Source: Epiperipatus broadwayi
Taxonomy: Eukaryota; Onychophora; Udeonychophora; Euonychophora; Peripatidae
Assembly: GCA_028023455.1 (NCBI GenBank)
Contig: JAQFVV010000256.1
Coordinates: 126,001 to 190,000 of the forward strand
Reading direction: 5' to 3'
DNA: 64,000 bases
Below, piece after piece: positions 23,500 through 35,379 of the stretch. Under the pieces are notes generated by a model, which made no database searches, was not told where the DNA came from, and worked only from the letters and a program-made list of their open reading frames with translations. How positions within the stretch are numbered: position 1 is the stretch's first letter; every line of letters begins with the position of its first letter. Made by a program: the position numbers and the translations under genes.

Positions 23500-26090
23500 A
23501 AAATATAAATACTACACATATATTTAATTATTAAATGTACAATATGTAAAGATATACTGTCTTTACATTTACTGATTCTTTGTCATAATGCCATTGTAAA
23601 AATAAAATTAACAAAATATTTATTGAATCAGTTCCAATTTTTAAACCTAAATGAATTATCTCAAAGTCATAACAAATCAATGAAATATTTATCTTAAAAT
23701 GAAAATTGTATTTATATTTATTAAATTATTTAAAAAATTCAAAATCACTGCTGGGTGGTAAAGCATCATGACTGTAAGTATCATTACTTCTGGTGCAATG
23801 TTATTTTAAGTTTTCTAACTTGTATTTTTAAAACTGAAATATTGCAAAAAAAAAATTAAATTGAAACATATTTTTATTTTTAAAAACTATAATTAAAATA
23901 TTTTGTAAAAATAATTAAAAAAAATTAAATGCATTATGAAAATATGCAATTTTTCTTCTTAGTGCTTGAAAGAATAGAGCAGGACATGTTTAAATTTGTA
24001 ATCAAAATATCAACCAATTGTTGCCTCTAGTTTGGTCAGAATCTTTTCATATTATACTTGGTAGACTGCTCTTATTGATTTATTATTTACCAAAAAAAAT
24101 CTAAGGATATCATTAGTTTGCAGAGCAGTTCAGTTCAAGGGTTTAGCACAAAATGATCATAAATAATGGTTAAAAAAAGACTGAAAAAAGGGATTTAAAC
24201 CTCTTAATAGTGTCATCCTAGCACTGCATTAGAAACTATACTATATATAAATAAAGTTGATTTTTTTTCTAACACATTCAATATTTAATGTTAGATGATG
24301 CTCCGACATATAATTATGTATAAATAAATAACGATTATGTAAATATTAGAACACAACTTTATCTTAGCCATAAAAAATTAAATTAAATATTGGATGAGTA
24401 GAGATGCACACATTAAAATTAATATACTTAATCATTAGATTATAGCCTATATAGAATAATAAATAAACTATTTCATTAAAAAACAATGTTTAATCTGTGT
24501 ATAAAATTAAATATGTTTGTTATTTTATTTATGATAATTAATTTTCAAACAGCAAAATGTTATGAAACTGAATACATTATATTTTTCATTGTAGAATAAA
24601 ATAAGATTTGGTAGTAAGAAAGTCAACAGAACTTTATTCTTTTAAAATTCATTAAAAAATCAAATATTTAAGTTATTTTGATATTATTTTAAAAAATGGA
24701 AGTGTAAAGAAAGGAAAGAGAAAGAGAGAAGAGTATGTCTTTCTTCTTATTGGCCGAATTTTTAGCAAACTGGGAAGGTCAATTTAAAATCTGAATTTAT
24801 TTCATCCTGGATATACAATTTTTTAACTGCTGAAACTATGCAAAATATCAGAAAATCTTAATATTGGACATAAAATTAGATTGAGCATCATTTGTAGATC
24901 AAAAAGAGAACCTGAAAAAAGAAGACATTGGACTGGAATAAGACAAGAAAAAAGAGAATCATATAATTAGTTATAAAGTAAAACATTATAATGCAAATGG
25001 TAATATTATTTTGCTATCTATTATTACAAAATATAATTATACAGCAGTAAAACAATTTTTAAGCTTTGTATTTCTGCTTGATTTAATAGTTAAACAACAA
25101 AAAATAAATAAACTAATTTTAAATATATGTAAAGTTTTAAACTAAAATAAATATGCACTCATTTATCATTAACAATGAAGCAAAGGCATTCGTATTTGAT
25201 TTCTTTATATATTTTTATTTATTAAAATTAACATGAATAAATTTAAGATAATGCTTCAATAGATGTCAATTTTTTTAAATGTATTTTAATATTTATCAAT
25301 AATAATAAATATATCAAAACAAAGCAATAAAATAAAATATTATTCCAGATGAAAATACACAATATTTTACAAAATTTGGCAAATAGATCACTTTTAAGGT
25401 GCTAAAACCTGCCACTGATTTATTACATATGTGTGTGTGTGTGCGTTGTACCAAATGTTGTGCTTAAGGATGGGGATTTTAATATTTCGTGAGCAAGTTA
25501 AATATACGTGTATATATATATTATTTAATCTATTTTATACATTTAAAGAACATATACTTTACACAGATGATAATTTTAATACATATTAGCCAAAATAAAT
25601 ATATAAAAGAATATTTCTTTATTTTAAATATTAAACAAAACAATGAATATCAATAAATACTTTAAATCATAACTGTATAAAATATGTTAATAGATATTTT
25701 GGGAAATAACTAATTTGAAAATATTTTTGTAGCATTTTTGCCTAAATTCATAATGCTGTATTATTTAAACTAATAGATTAACTATAACAAATAAACACGT
25801 GATAAATAATTAGAAATTATGATTGAAATAATTTGTTCTGTGGTGTCATAAATAATACAAATAATGTCACACAAATAAGAATGAACTTGATTTTTGATTC
25901 ATAAAAAAATGTGATTTGAAGATAGTTATTTATTTTTAAAAAATATAATAGAAACTTTTCAAGTCAAAGAAATAAAAATATTTTTTTAAGATTGAATGTT
26001 ATCTATATCATATATTTAATAATATTTTGTTGTTGATAATGGTTAATTATTTTATAATTAATTGTTGACCAATTTTATATTAATATATTT
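23500..26090. other. AT-rich DNA, no supported gene
   Basis: No coding region could be supported. Weak tRNA-like fragments appear near 23752 (CTGGGTGGTAAAGCATCATG) and, on the minus strand, near 24190-24235 (GAGGTTTAAATCCC), but neither has both promoter boxes. A short TG run lies at 25431-25442. Confidence 0.45.
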
Positions 26091-26094
26091 ATAA

Positions 26095-26610
26095 TCAAAA
26101 TTACCCCTAATTTACATCTCAACCAGACTAGCCAAAAAAAAAAAAAAAAACACTAATATTACAACCAATGGTTTCACTGCTTCAAGCAGACTTCTCAGTT
26201 GTAAAAAACTACAAAATAACAACATATTTAAACTAAACATTATCCACAATTCCACTTACTTTCCATACACCCTTCATATTAAAATAACTTTTAAATAAGT
26301 TAATTGCTTCAGATTCACAAAATTTTAATAATAAAGATTCTTTAATTCTATTTCATTTTTCTCAAAAAAGACAACCTTAGCTTCATTAAAATCAATAGTG
26401 TGGCCTGTATTTTTTTCATGGATACATAAAGTTCTTTTAAGGGTGCATGGGTTGTAAGTGGAATTGTGGGTAATGTTTCATTTATATATGTTGAAATTTT
26501 GTAGTTTTTTACACTTGAGAAGTCTGCTTGTAGCAGTGAAACCAATGATATGGTTTTAGAGTTTATTTTTTGGCTAGTCTGCTTGAATTGTGAATTTGGG
26601 GTAATTTTGA
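26095..26610 (-). mobile_element. Penelope-like element fragment with inverted terminal repeats
   Basis: Inverted arms lie at about 26095-26275 and 26440-26610. Both ends read TCAAAATTACCCC inward, and the arms share CCAATGGTTTCACTGC-type sequence, AGCAGACTTCTCA and GTAAAAAACTACAAAAT. Between and overlapping the right arm, the minus strand encodes the tail of a GIY-YIG endonuclease. Penelope-like elements carry an RT followed by GIY-YIG and are flanked by pseudo-LTRs that can be inverted, which fits this layout. RT is absent, so this is a 5'-truncated 3' end or a rearranged copy. Confidence 0.7.
26280..26455 (-). pseudogene. GIY-YIG endonuclease C-terminal fragment of a Penelope-like element
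   Basis: The minus-strand translation, in the frame reading LKRTLCIHEKN, continues TGHTIDFNEAKVVFFEKN and then, after one frameshift, KESLLLKFCESEAINLF. PLE GIY-YIG domains end with a conserved His, a TGH-x-I-D/NF-x-x-A block and a later Glu-Ser followed by hydrophobics, all visible here. The catalytic GIY and YIG motifs and the reverse transcriptase should lie upstream (higher coordinates) but are missing; the terminal repeat starts instead. The overlapping 65-codon frame at 26348-26545 is a different frame and not the real one. It is non-functional. Confidence 0.7.
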
Positions 26611-27029
26611 CTATTTTATTGACTAGTTTATGCTGTAGACTTTTTAATGTTTAATATAATTATGTATACAGCTGTAATAATGTTATACTTTGTTATCTGA
26701 TGATTTTTATTCATTTTGTAATTTATTTTATTTTTGATTTTATAAATATTTATGAAGACCAGTTTTTCTGATAGAGTATAATATAATTTTATCATGTAAT
26801 TTATTCATTATTGTTAGCATAAAACTTGATATTTTGTCTCATAACTCATGTTTCTGGTGTGCTTGCTGCCAAGGATAGATGAAATGGGGATAGGGAGATT
26901 TGTATGGGTATAAAGTGGAAATTTGCATGTGACTCATAAAGTATTGTAAATTGGCATAGCATATAAAATGAGTCATTCAAAATATATGTTGCTTATAATT
27001 ATCATATATAGTTATATAAAACTAATCCT

Positions 27030-27041
27030 CTTATCATTTCA

Positions 27042-27079
<38 letters not shown>

Positions 27080-27088
27080 GAAATGATA

Positions 27089-27124
<36 letters not shown>
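27030..27124. repeat. TA microsatellite embedded in an inverted repeat
   Basis: TA dinucleotides run from about 27045 to 27076 and again from about 27092 to 27124. The first run is bounded by CTTATCATTTCAAT on the left (27030) and its complement ATTGAAATGATAAG on the right (about 27077-27090), so the whole can fold into one long AT hairpin. A microsatellite expanded at the tip of a small palindrome is the simplest explanation. Confidence 0.8.
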
Positions 27125-27129
<5 letters not shown>

Positions 27130-27136
27130 TCATTAG

Positions 27137-27230
27137 ATAAATCAATTATTTTATATAGCGCGATGTTTATAAACTGTAATAGTTAAACAGCATTAAGCTG
27201 TTTAACTATTACAATAAAGTTTATTAGATA
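27137..27230. repeat. Short dispersed repeat copy 2 with perfect hairpin
   Basis: It shares about 65 bp with 5561-5625, then continues as a perfect 16-bp stem: arm 27176-27191 (GTAATAGTTAAACAGC), loop ATTAA, arm 27197-27212. The stem is bracketed by near-identical 16-bp direct repeats, AAAGTTCATTAGATAA at 27125 and AAAGTTTATTAGATAA at 27215. The bracketing repeats could be target duplications of a roughly 75-bp insertion. Confidence 0.65.
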
Positions 27231-27239
27231 ACACAAGAA

Positions 27240-28880
27240 AACTTAGAATTTAGAACTAGGGTATTTTTATATAAAATAACTATTAAAAATATGAATTAGT
27301 TACCTATGATCTCTACATCTGTCATATTAAAAGCTATAGTATGCAAGTAGTTTCGCTTATTAATGATTGATTTCATTGCAATTTTCAGTATTCATAGGCA
27401 CTTTTTCCAAAAAAAAAAATATATCATGTTTTTAAAAAGAATAATAATCCAATTTTTGAAACGCTATTTATTAATCAAATCTAAAATTCAAACATTTTCT
27501 GAGTATATAAATAACTTCCAAAACAACATGTACTCTCTTTTATACACAACAACTTTGCAAATTTAGCAAGCTAAAAATTATCACTGCCTAATAATAAATA
27601 AAATATATATATATATAAAATTATCACTGCTATTTTATGGTCTTTGGATGAATCTTCTGAATTTAACAGTAATATAATAAATAATATTCCAAAAAAATAT
27701 TTGGGAAGCATTATTATATTTATTATTACAGCTATGAATGCTTTGGTTTTTATAAATATCTTGATTTATTTTGTTAAAATCTTTATACAATCTTTATTAG
27801 AGCTAAGATCTCATTATATTTTTAAATCTAAAAGTTTATATTCAGCTGTTCAATTTAATGAAATACTAGCCAATTTCCACATGATCTAAATTGAATATAA
27901 ATTAAGTGATAGTTGTTTGTACTAATAATAAAAATGCTTACATACTTTCATGATCTGTTTAAACTCTCCCAATTCCTTTTTTTGTCTGTTCAGTTTATTA
28001 TAAGATCTAAAGTTTTTGCCCTTGTCCACATTTATTAATTATGCAATATTAATAAAAATATATTATATCTTTTTGAAGCATTCAATATTTTTTATTCTGC
28101 TGAGTCAAAATGTGTTTGGGAAGTCAACTATTAACTTCAAAAGAGTTTTAGTTAAAAACATCAATGCATTTGAACATCAAAATTCTCATATGCAAACATA
28201 CTAATACCAATATGGCCTATTTATTATAATATTTTATTACAAAAATATACCAAAAAAGTGAATATGAATGATAATGCATTCTTCAAGAATATGTCATAAA
28301 TGAATACTCACACAATATTTTATGTCATAAGACTGCCACTCTCCATGCAAAGTAACAGCTCTATTTAGCTTTATCTCATCATATAATATATGTGAGCTAC
28401 AAGCTATCTTCTATGACAATTTGTATTTGTATTTTAATAAGCTGTAAGCTATTATCTCTATACTGCAAAAAACTGTCCTATCATTTAATATTTTTGCATA
28501 AACATCCATGTATATGTGTGCAAATAATTTCCCAGCTTTGTAATAATCTGTGTAAAAACATTTTTTTTTTATAATTGGCATATGATTTTTTCTAAATAAG
28601 ATTTAAGTTTCATATAAAACCACAAAAAGAATAAGTTCTATTATTAAAAAAATAATATGGTTATTTATTTTTAATAATATGCATTTAACGAAATTTTGTT
28701 TTAAAATAACTATATTATTTAATACATAATTTCTGCACGTATTCACTCAATTGTAAACAAAAAGTAGAAATCTACATTTTTGTACAAATAATAATGTGTT
28801 GCATTGATAAACAAAGTTCCATATGATCTATTATAATCTATTTATCATCAAAATTGGAAAAGAATAAAAATCTTTATGCT
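27240..28880. other. AT-rich DNA, no supported gene
   Basis: Open frames at 27363-27566, 27644-27889, 28016-28204 and 28392-28574 are Ile/Phe/Tyr/Asn-rich and share no motif with any family I know. No repeat boundary was recognised. Confidence 0.5.
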
Positions 28881-28885
28881 GATCA

Positions 28886-30152
28886 TTCATAAAATAATAA
28901 TCATAAAACAATAAATTCTTTATAACAACTATATAAATATCAATAAAAAAAATTATACATTAAAAGTCTTTGTCAGCACCTGATTCAGTGACCTTGGTGC
29001 CCTTTTTAAATGTTAATAATCTATTATGTTAATGAACTATTTCAGAGATAAAACAATCTAGTGTTCAATAATGAAATTAAAACAAACAATAACAATATAA
29101 ATCACTAAACATTACATGATCACTATTTCTTATGCTTGCTCATAACTATTATTAAAACAGTCAAAACACTCCATACAGTAGTGCCACTCAGTGCAAGCTA
29201 GAATAATCAATGGATGTCAGAAGACTTGTGCATAAAATCCCTATTTAATGACTACTCATCCAATATCCCCAGAGTAGTTTCTAGCTTATGACTTTTTTCA
29301 GATGACTATATAAGCTAATGAGCTAGGATTGAAAATATTATTGTGTTTTCAATTTTATGCTCATAGCTTTGTAATTAAGTAGAGATAAAAGATGGCTACT
29401 GGAGGGTTGCATTAGATGCTAAGTTCCAGGTGCAGTGCTCTCAGATCCAAAGCTCCTAACTGATGAAAGCCACAAGCTAGAAACTAGTCTGGGAATATTG
29501 AATGTGTAGGCATTAGTTAGGGATTTTATGCACAAGCCTTCTGGCATCCATTGATTACTCTGGCTTGCACTAAGTGACACTACTGTATGGAGAGTTTTGC
29601 CTGTTTTAACAATATAAACCATTAAAATAAATCAAAACCCTCATACATAAACCAGTAATTAAAAAATAATTGATTATACCATAACAATACAATAAAGATC
29701 CAAAAAGAAGACAAATATATGAAACATACTATATTAAAAATAATTTAAATAATTGTATAAATATTTACAAGACTTCTATAAATTTGATTAATAATTGATT
29801 AATTAATAATAAATGGAAAATTATATAAAATGACATATATATAATTGTAAAAAAATGCATGTAATTTATTTATTGTATTGGTATGATATAGTCAATTATT
29901 TTTTTGTAATTACCAGATTTATATATGAGGGTTTTGATTTATCTTAATGATTTATATTGTTATCATTTGTTTTAATTTCATTATTGAACACTAGATGATT
30001 TTATGTCTGAAATAGTTTGATAATGTAATAGATTATTAACATTTGTAAAGAACACCAAATCAGGTGCTGATAAAGGCTTTTAATGTATAAAAACTTTTCA
30101 TTGCTATTTATATAGATGTTGTAAAGAATTTATTGTTTTCTGATTATTATAA
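28886..30152. repeat. Large nested palindrome
   Basis: Outer arms at about 28886-29100 and 29937-30152 are inverted copies. Matching blocks include CATTAAAAGTCTTTGTCAGC with its complement near 30080, AGCACCTGATT near 28976 with AATCAGGTGCT near 30060, and ATCTAGTGTTCAATAATG with its complement near 29985. An inner pair of arms, about 29617-29690 and 29877-29955, shares TCAAAACCCTCATA and its complement TATGAGGGTTTTGA. The MITE at 29152-29609 sits in the outer loop. No protein is encoded. Confidence 0.75.
29152..29609. mobile_element. TTAA-ended foldback MITE, copy 2
   Basis: A 458-bp unit bounded by TTAA at 29152-29155 and 29606-29609. The left end reads TTAAAACAGTCAAAAC, then ACTCCATACAGTAGTGCCAC; the right end is its near-perfect complement ending GAGTTTTGCCTGTTTTAA. 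The inverted portion extends about 85 bp, through GAATAATCAATGGATG and TGTGCATAAAATCCC. The interior shares AAGTAGAGATAAAAGATGGC with copy 1, but copy 2 keeps about 120 bp that copy 1 lacks. The minus frame at 29419-29622 is an artefact of the repeat. Confidence 0.8.
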
Positions 30153-30412
30153 TCTATTTATTAAGCAGAAGCAATCCATTTTGCATCTCTCATGAGCACA
30201 TTCTCAGAAGTATTAATAATCAGTAGTTATGAAATGGTAGTGCAAAGCTTATCTCTATATTAATTTTTCACTATTAGCACTTGTCAATAAAGAACATAAC
30301 AGTAATCCATATTCATATTTTTTCCTATTTATGCTAATGGATTATTTTTTAAACCATCCTAAGATTTCAAACATCACATGGTCACCATTCTTTTTGCTTA
30401 CAGAAGCTGTTT

Positions 30413-30638
30413 TTCATAGAGACAAAATTCTCCATACAGTAGCACCACTCAGTGCAAGCCAGAATAATCAATGGATGCAGTGTTTGTACTGATGAAAGCC
30501 ACAAGCTAGAAACTTTTTTAGAAATATTGTATGAGAAGGCACAAGACAAGGATTTTATGCACAAACGTTCCTGCAACCATTGATTATTCTGGCTTGCACT
30601 GAGCGATACTACTATATGAAGAGTTTTACCTCTGTGAA
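30413..30638. mobile_element. Foldback MITE, copy 3 (short)
   Basis: The ends read TTCATAGAGACAAAATTCTCC and its near complement AGAGTTTTACCTCTGTGAA. The inner arms share CAGTGCAAGCCAGAATAATC with copy 2. Most of the interior present in copies 1 and 2 is deleted. The terminal TTAA is not preserved. The 45 bp upstream (AACATCACATGGTCACCATT) also match the 45 bp upstream of copy 2 (29107), so the duplicated unit is larger than the MITE. Confidence 0.7.
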
Positions 30639-30639
30639 G

Positions 30640-32490
30640 ATCTCAAACCAGAGACAACAGCATAATTAGCTCTATATTTCTGTTACTCAGTCAGTAATCA
30701 TAAATTGTAGTGACAGTTGTGGATTAATTATAGATGTGGAAACCTTTTATCATTTGGAAAAATTTAAAAGAAGATCCAAAATAAAATAACATTCACTTAA
30801 TTTGCTTTACATTTATCTTGAATTTACCAACACAATCCATTTCAAATCACTCTATCCCTAAAGCATCAATGCTTACATAGATTACTTATAAATGAAACCA
30901 TATGAAATAAATTATTGTTTTAAAGACATATTAAATGCAAGTTATAGAAGTTTTTGTTTTAGTGCATAAATGGCATTCATTTCTCTAGTGCTTATTTTCA
31001 ATGCTGATCAGTAAGGGAGAATATCAGTTACATTTTCAATAGACATCTGAAATTGTCTTAGCAATATTTCCTAACTGAATAAAAATCAAATCTTCAAAAA
31101 CAATCCATGAGTATCTGAAGACATTATAGCATTGTCATGTAATGTTTAGAATGTGTAACTTCTTTGTCATCTCTGTGAATAAATGTGCATTTGTGGAGGA
31201 TATAAAACGTATTTTAAAGTTGCAACCGATTCTAATTAATTTCTTTTTACTCAACAATCAGGTTTTCAAAATAAATATTATCTCATAGAATAGCACAGCA
31301 AATCTTTTTTAACAAAGAACTATGCCTAAGATTAAATATCACATCGGCATAGATTTTTTTTTTTTCTGGGCAGCTGAAAATTTTTCAAGCAAGGTTCATA
31401 TTTTAGAATGCTAGTTCAACCAACATAGCTATTTTAATGTTGGTCACAAATAAATATCTAACCATTTTAAGCAGAAAAGTAAATAATGTGTAATAATCTG
31501 AATTAGTTATATGAGAGTGGGTATACTAATTATAGCTCATTCCATCATAAAGTGAGGGAATTTTGAACCATACTGCTGCTTAGTTGATGGTTTAATTTTT
31601 CATTGAAGTGTTGCTATTTTTTTATGTTTTTAAGAGGAAAAAACTCTTTGTTTACTAGTGAATATCATGATCCATTTGTTTAGGATTAATTTACATTGAT
31701 TTTCTTTTTCTCAAAAAAAAACTGTCAAATCAATGCTTCTGATTAATAATATAAAAGTAGTAGTTCACTCAAAATACAAAAGAAAAAATAAATAGACGTG
31801 CATTCTTTAATATAAATTTGTCCTTTCACATTCAATTATGCTAGGTAAATAAAAAATGCTTTATCTATCACAGTTTTTATCCTGATCCTATTGAACCAAC
31901 TTGTAATTGAAAAAAGTGTTAGAAAGCAAAAGATTTTATAATAATGATAAGAATGATGACAAGTTAGTGTTGGATACAGTAAAAATTGAAACAATGCAAT
32001 AATAAATTTCCAAATAATAACAAAAATAAATCACAGGTAACAGAATTTTGTTTACAACTGATGGCCTATTTAGATGAATATTTTAAATGTTTTCAAGTAC
32101 AGTGGAGCCATGAAATTCACTATATTTTGTTTTCTATTCCCTCATGTATATTGTGTAGTTTGTATAATACCTCACATTTTGTTGACAAACTTTGATTAGA
32201 ATAGATTATGTATAAATTTAAAATACTTTTCAACATGCATATATATATAAAGAGTATGGTAATAACTCTAAACAAGCTTATTTTTTATTTTTATGATATA
32301 TGCTACAAGTGTAAGTATTAAAATCATCTTTATCTAGTTTTATCCTTATTCCCAGACTGTTTTCGAGCTATGGCTCTCTTTAATTAGGAGCTCAGACACC
32401 AGATTCCAAAAACTAACTCAAGCTAAGCATTTATCTAAAAGTTAATTCTTAAGAAAAAGATTTAAAATTTATATATATTGTAATGGGCAC
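30640..32490. other. AT-rich DNA, no supported gene
   Basis: Nothing coding is supported; the 69-codon frame at 31986-32195 has no recognisable motif. A T-run lies near 31356. Confidence 0.5.
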
Positions 32491-32494
32491 ACAC

Positions 32495-34301
32495 GCCATT
32501 ACATTATTTATTTTAAAAATTTACACATTAAAAAGAAAAGTTCGCATATAAAAACTTTTCTTAAGAAATAAAAAATTGAAAGTTAAAAATCATTTAAACT
32601 TTATATATATAAAATCGCACAGATGAAAAATTATTAGAAGAAAGCTTTATTTAAAAAAAAAAAAAGTTTTAAAATTAAATATTAAGAAAAAAAAACTTGA
32701 AAGATTTAAAGATAAAAAGAATGGACAATAAATTAATTAATGATATTGTAAAATGGAAATGATTATTTTAATTAGTTAAAAGTAAGCTAGCCCTTGGGCA
32801 TTTCAAAATGTATAAGCGAAGAAAGAGCTGGGAGAGAAAAGGATAGAGATGTGATAGAGAGAAATGTGTTAGTGTGGGGAGAGTTGAAGGAGAAGGGATT
32901 GAAAAGATGCACTCTTCAATTCCTTCAGTTTTTAAAAAGGAAAAGAAAGAGGAATGACCAATTGTTTTCCTATATGGAGGACTGCAGGACATCAGGGGAA
33001 TTAATGCTGGCTCCAAATTGCAAGCAACTGTTAAGCATGGATTTTTAAAACAGTAAGAACTCTAACTCATAAACTTTAATTCTAAAAAAAAAAACTTTTT
33101 CAGTATGTTAAAACCATAAGAATATTAGTAAATTAATGAACACTAAGTATAAACTTTCCCAGTATTTAAATTATTGCAATAGAAATTCCTATCTGACCAA
33201 ACTTAATCAGTTATTAATAATTATTTTATTGAATGTATTATTATTTTTTGTAAATCATTTTCATTAATTTATTTTTTCTGTTCTTTTAAGTTTTTATTAT
33301 GATTTTTTTTTCTTTTAAAATAAATTATACAAATGTTCAATTTAAGTCGGGCATGAATGGCTGCATAGATTTGTAAAGTTATATTAATTAATTAAGGGAG
33401 GGTTAATCTTGGGTTATTTGTTTCGTAGTTAAATTAGGTTAATCGATTGGATATATTGGTGTAATTAGTAAATGTAGCATGAGATTCGCTACATGCAGAA
33501 TCCTATTATATGCTGCACTTGGGCAAAATAAGTCCCATATCTCACTGACCATTGGAAGCAGACAGAATTCCCTGCTCCTTGGATCACCCCTTTTTAGCCT
33601 ATGGAATGGGATAGTAAGATGAAAAATGCAGTCCCTTCCTATGGAGTTTTTTTATTGTTCTTCTCACCAAACAGATATAGTATTCCTGTACTGGATGAGA
33701 GTCAATGTCTTCTATAACCATGCTGTTCAGATGTACATTCCTGACAGTGTGGTATTTGTGCTGTCATATTCATGCTGCATTGAATACATCGATGTATCAG
33801 ATGGATTGACATTGGTTTTACTGTGAACTTTTGGCCTAAGGTTAAATAAGAGATAGAATATTTTCTTTTCAAATGCAATCTATGTAGTCTATTCATACTC
33901 GACACTTTAATAAAATATTAAATTCATCTGTGCAAACTTCAAAAATAAAAGTTAAAAATGTAAATTAAATGTTAAAGTAAAAGTTAGACTAAAATAATAA
34001 TTCTAAATTACATATATGTTTAATAAATGTTTGTGTGTGTTATTACTGGCAGTGGCTTCTTTTATTTATTTATTTTTAATAATGAAAATATTTTTAAATA
34101 AGAATTTATATTTTATAAATCTCTGTGTCTCACTGAGCTAGTGGCATGGCTGACGGTCAGAATAAATATGTAAAAAAATCAGATTTTAACTTATGTATCT
34201 GCCTACTATATAAATTTTCCAGGTTTAAATGGGCTTGTGGTGCCCTGTATGGCAGATATGGTAAGACTCCTTGATCCATGATCTTCTCCGACCATTATAA
34301 T
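32495..34301 (-). repeat. Repeat element E, inverted diverged copy
   Basis: About 1.8 kb match the complement of the direct copies at 36-46 kb. Landmarks in order are GCCATTACATTATTTATTTT (complement of the array unit's right end), AGCCCTTGGGCATTTC, AAATGGAAATGATT, TTAATTAATTAAGGGAGGG, AGTCGGGCATGAATGGC, ATTACTGGCAGTGGCTTC, CACTGAGCTAGTGGC and finally GACCATTATAAT at 34301. That last point is also where direct copy 1 begins, so it is probably the real element end. Divergence is much higher than among the direct copies, and about 70 bp near 33500-33580 are extra. Inversion is relative to the array at 36089-46135. Confidence 0.85.
33626..33826 (+). CDS. Short ORF of element E (inverted copy), unknown function
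   Basis: 66 codons starting MQSLPMEFFYCSS and containing RVNVFYNHAVQMYIPDS. It is the counterpart of the minus-strand ORFs in direct copies 1 and 2, so the frame has persisted through considerable nucleotide divergence, although the C-terminal third differs by small indels. I do not recognise a domain. There are no membrane segments or clear zinc ligands conserved between copies (the CxxC-like CSSCH of the other copies is CSSHQ here). It may be a residual exon of an older transposon protein. Whether it is translated is unknown. Confidence 0.3.
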   Translation: MQSLPMEFFYCSSHQTDIVFLYWMRVNVFYNHAVQMYIPDSVVFVLSYSCCIEYIDVSDGLTLVLL

Positions 34302-34309
34302 ATATATAA

Positions 34310-35260
34310 CACAGATACTTTTTCATAAGTGCATATATAAATTAAAATTATAGTACAGTATAAACAAAAGTTGTTCTTAAAAAAATAATAATAATATAGT
34401 TATTAATAAAAAATTTGAGGGATACATTCACATAAATAGTCAAAATAAAAGTCATAGATCAATTCATAGATCACATGACCCTATCTCTTAGGGATTGCCA
34501 ATTCCTCACTGTTTATACATTCACATATATTCTACTGATTGTGTGTCTACTTATTCATTGACTGAAAATTTAAGAATAAAAAAGAATACTGACTGTACTA
34601 TATTTTTATTTCTTTTAAATTAAATAAATAATGAAGTATTTGACTTTTATTACACTTGAATACAGTCTGGGTGATATTTTTTTTTAATATCTATTTTCTT
34701 TTACAGAAACATAGTAGTAGTCCGATTATTAAGAAACTATATGTCCTCTGTTGGTTTTGATGTTTTGAAGTCAGTATCAACTTCAAGTATGTTCTAAAAA
34801 AATTTAAAGCTTTTTGCATTGCTTAGAAAACATTTTATTATGCAAAATACTGCACATGAAATTCCAAAAGGTTAATAAAGAAAGACTAAAATAATGTACA
34901 TTTTCAACATAAGCCAAAATTTTTTTCTTAATAACATGATTACATATGGTGCTCTGAAATAATAAAAAAATGGCTTCTGGCATATTGTAAAATTTATTTT
35001 TTAAATTTTTTTTACTGTGATCATATATGGCACTCAGAAATGGTAAAATTGCTTCTTGAATATCATTAAATATATTAAATTTATGAATTTTAACGTTTTT
35101 TTTTTGTTTCTTTATTTATATTTTTGTTAGTTTAATTTTTTTTTGAAAATCATATATAAATAATTAAGTCTATTTTCAATAAAAAAAAATGTGTTTAATC
35201 TTATATATAAAATTCCTAGTTTCTCTATTATCTGATTGGTGAGTGTGATTGGTGAGGGTA
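34310..35260. other. AT-rich DNA, no supported gene
   Basis: No gene or RNA could be supported. Multiple T and A homopolymers lie near 34678, 34919 and 35098. Confidence 0.5.
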
Positions 35261-35261
35261 T

Positions 35262-35372
35262 TAATGTTTTTTTTCATATGTCATAGCACCGGCCAGGACG
35301 TGAACCCACAACCATCTGCAAAAAAACTACTTGCTTGCAAGGCAGCTGCGATGACCTCTGTCACATATCAAA
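35262..35372 (-). mobile_element. Short tRNA-derived SINE family B, copy 2 (minus)
   Basis: On the minus strand it reads GTGACAGAGGTCATCGCAGC, TGCCTTGCAAGCAAG, GTTGTGGGTTCACGTCCTGG and CCGGTGCTATGACATATG, then an A-run (the T-run at about 35268-35275 on +). GGTTCACGTCC is a good box B. The 108-codon + frame at 35249-35575 runs through it and through unrelated DNA and is not taken as a gene. Confidence 0.75.
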
Positions 35373-35379
35373 TTCAAAA

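Noticed and set aside
26348-26545. 65-codon minus ORF in the Penelope fragment taken as the coding frame
   Set aside because: The GIY-YIG similarity (TGHTIDFNEAK) is in a different frame; this open frame is a shadow.
29419-30576. Related minus-strand ORFs at 29419-29622 and 30382-30576 (shared LCIKSL and SSLWLSSV peptides)
   Set aside because: The similarity comes from the shared foldback MITE sequence; the frames cross inverted arms and the third copy at 8 kb does not keep them open.
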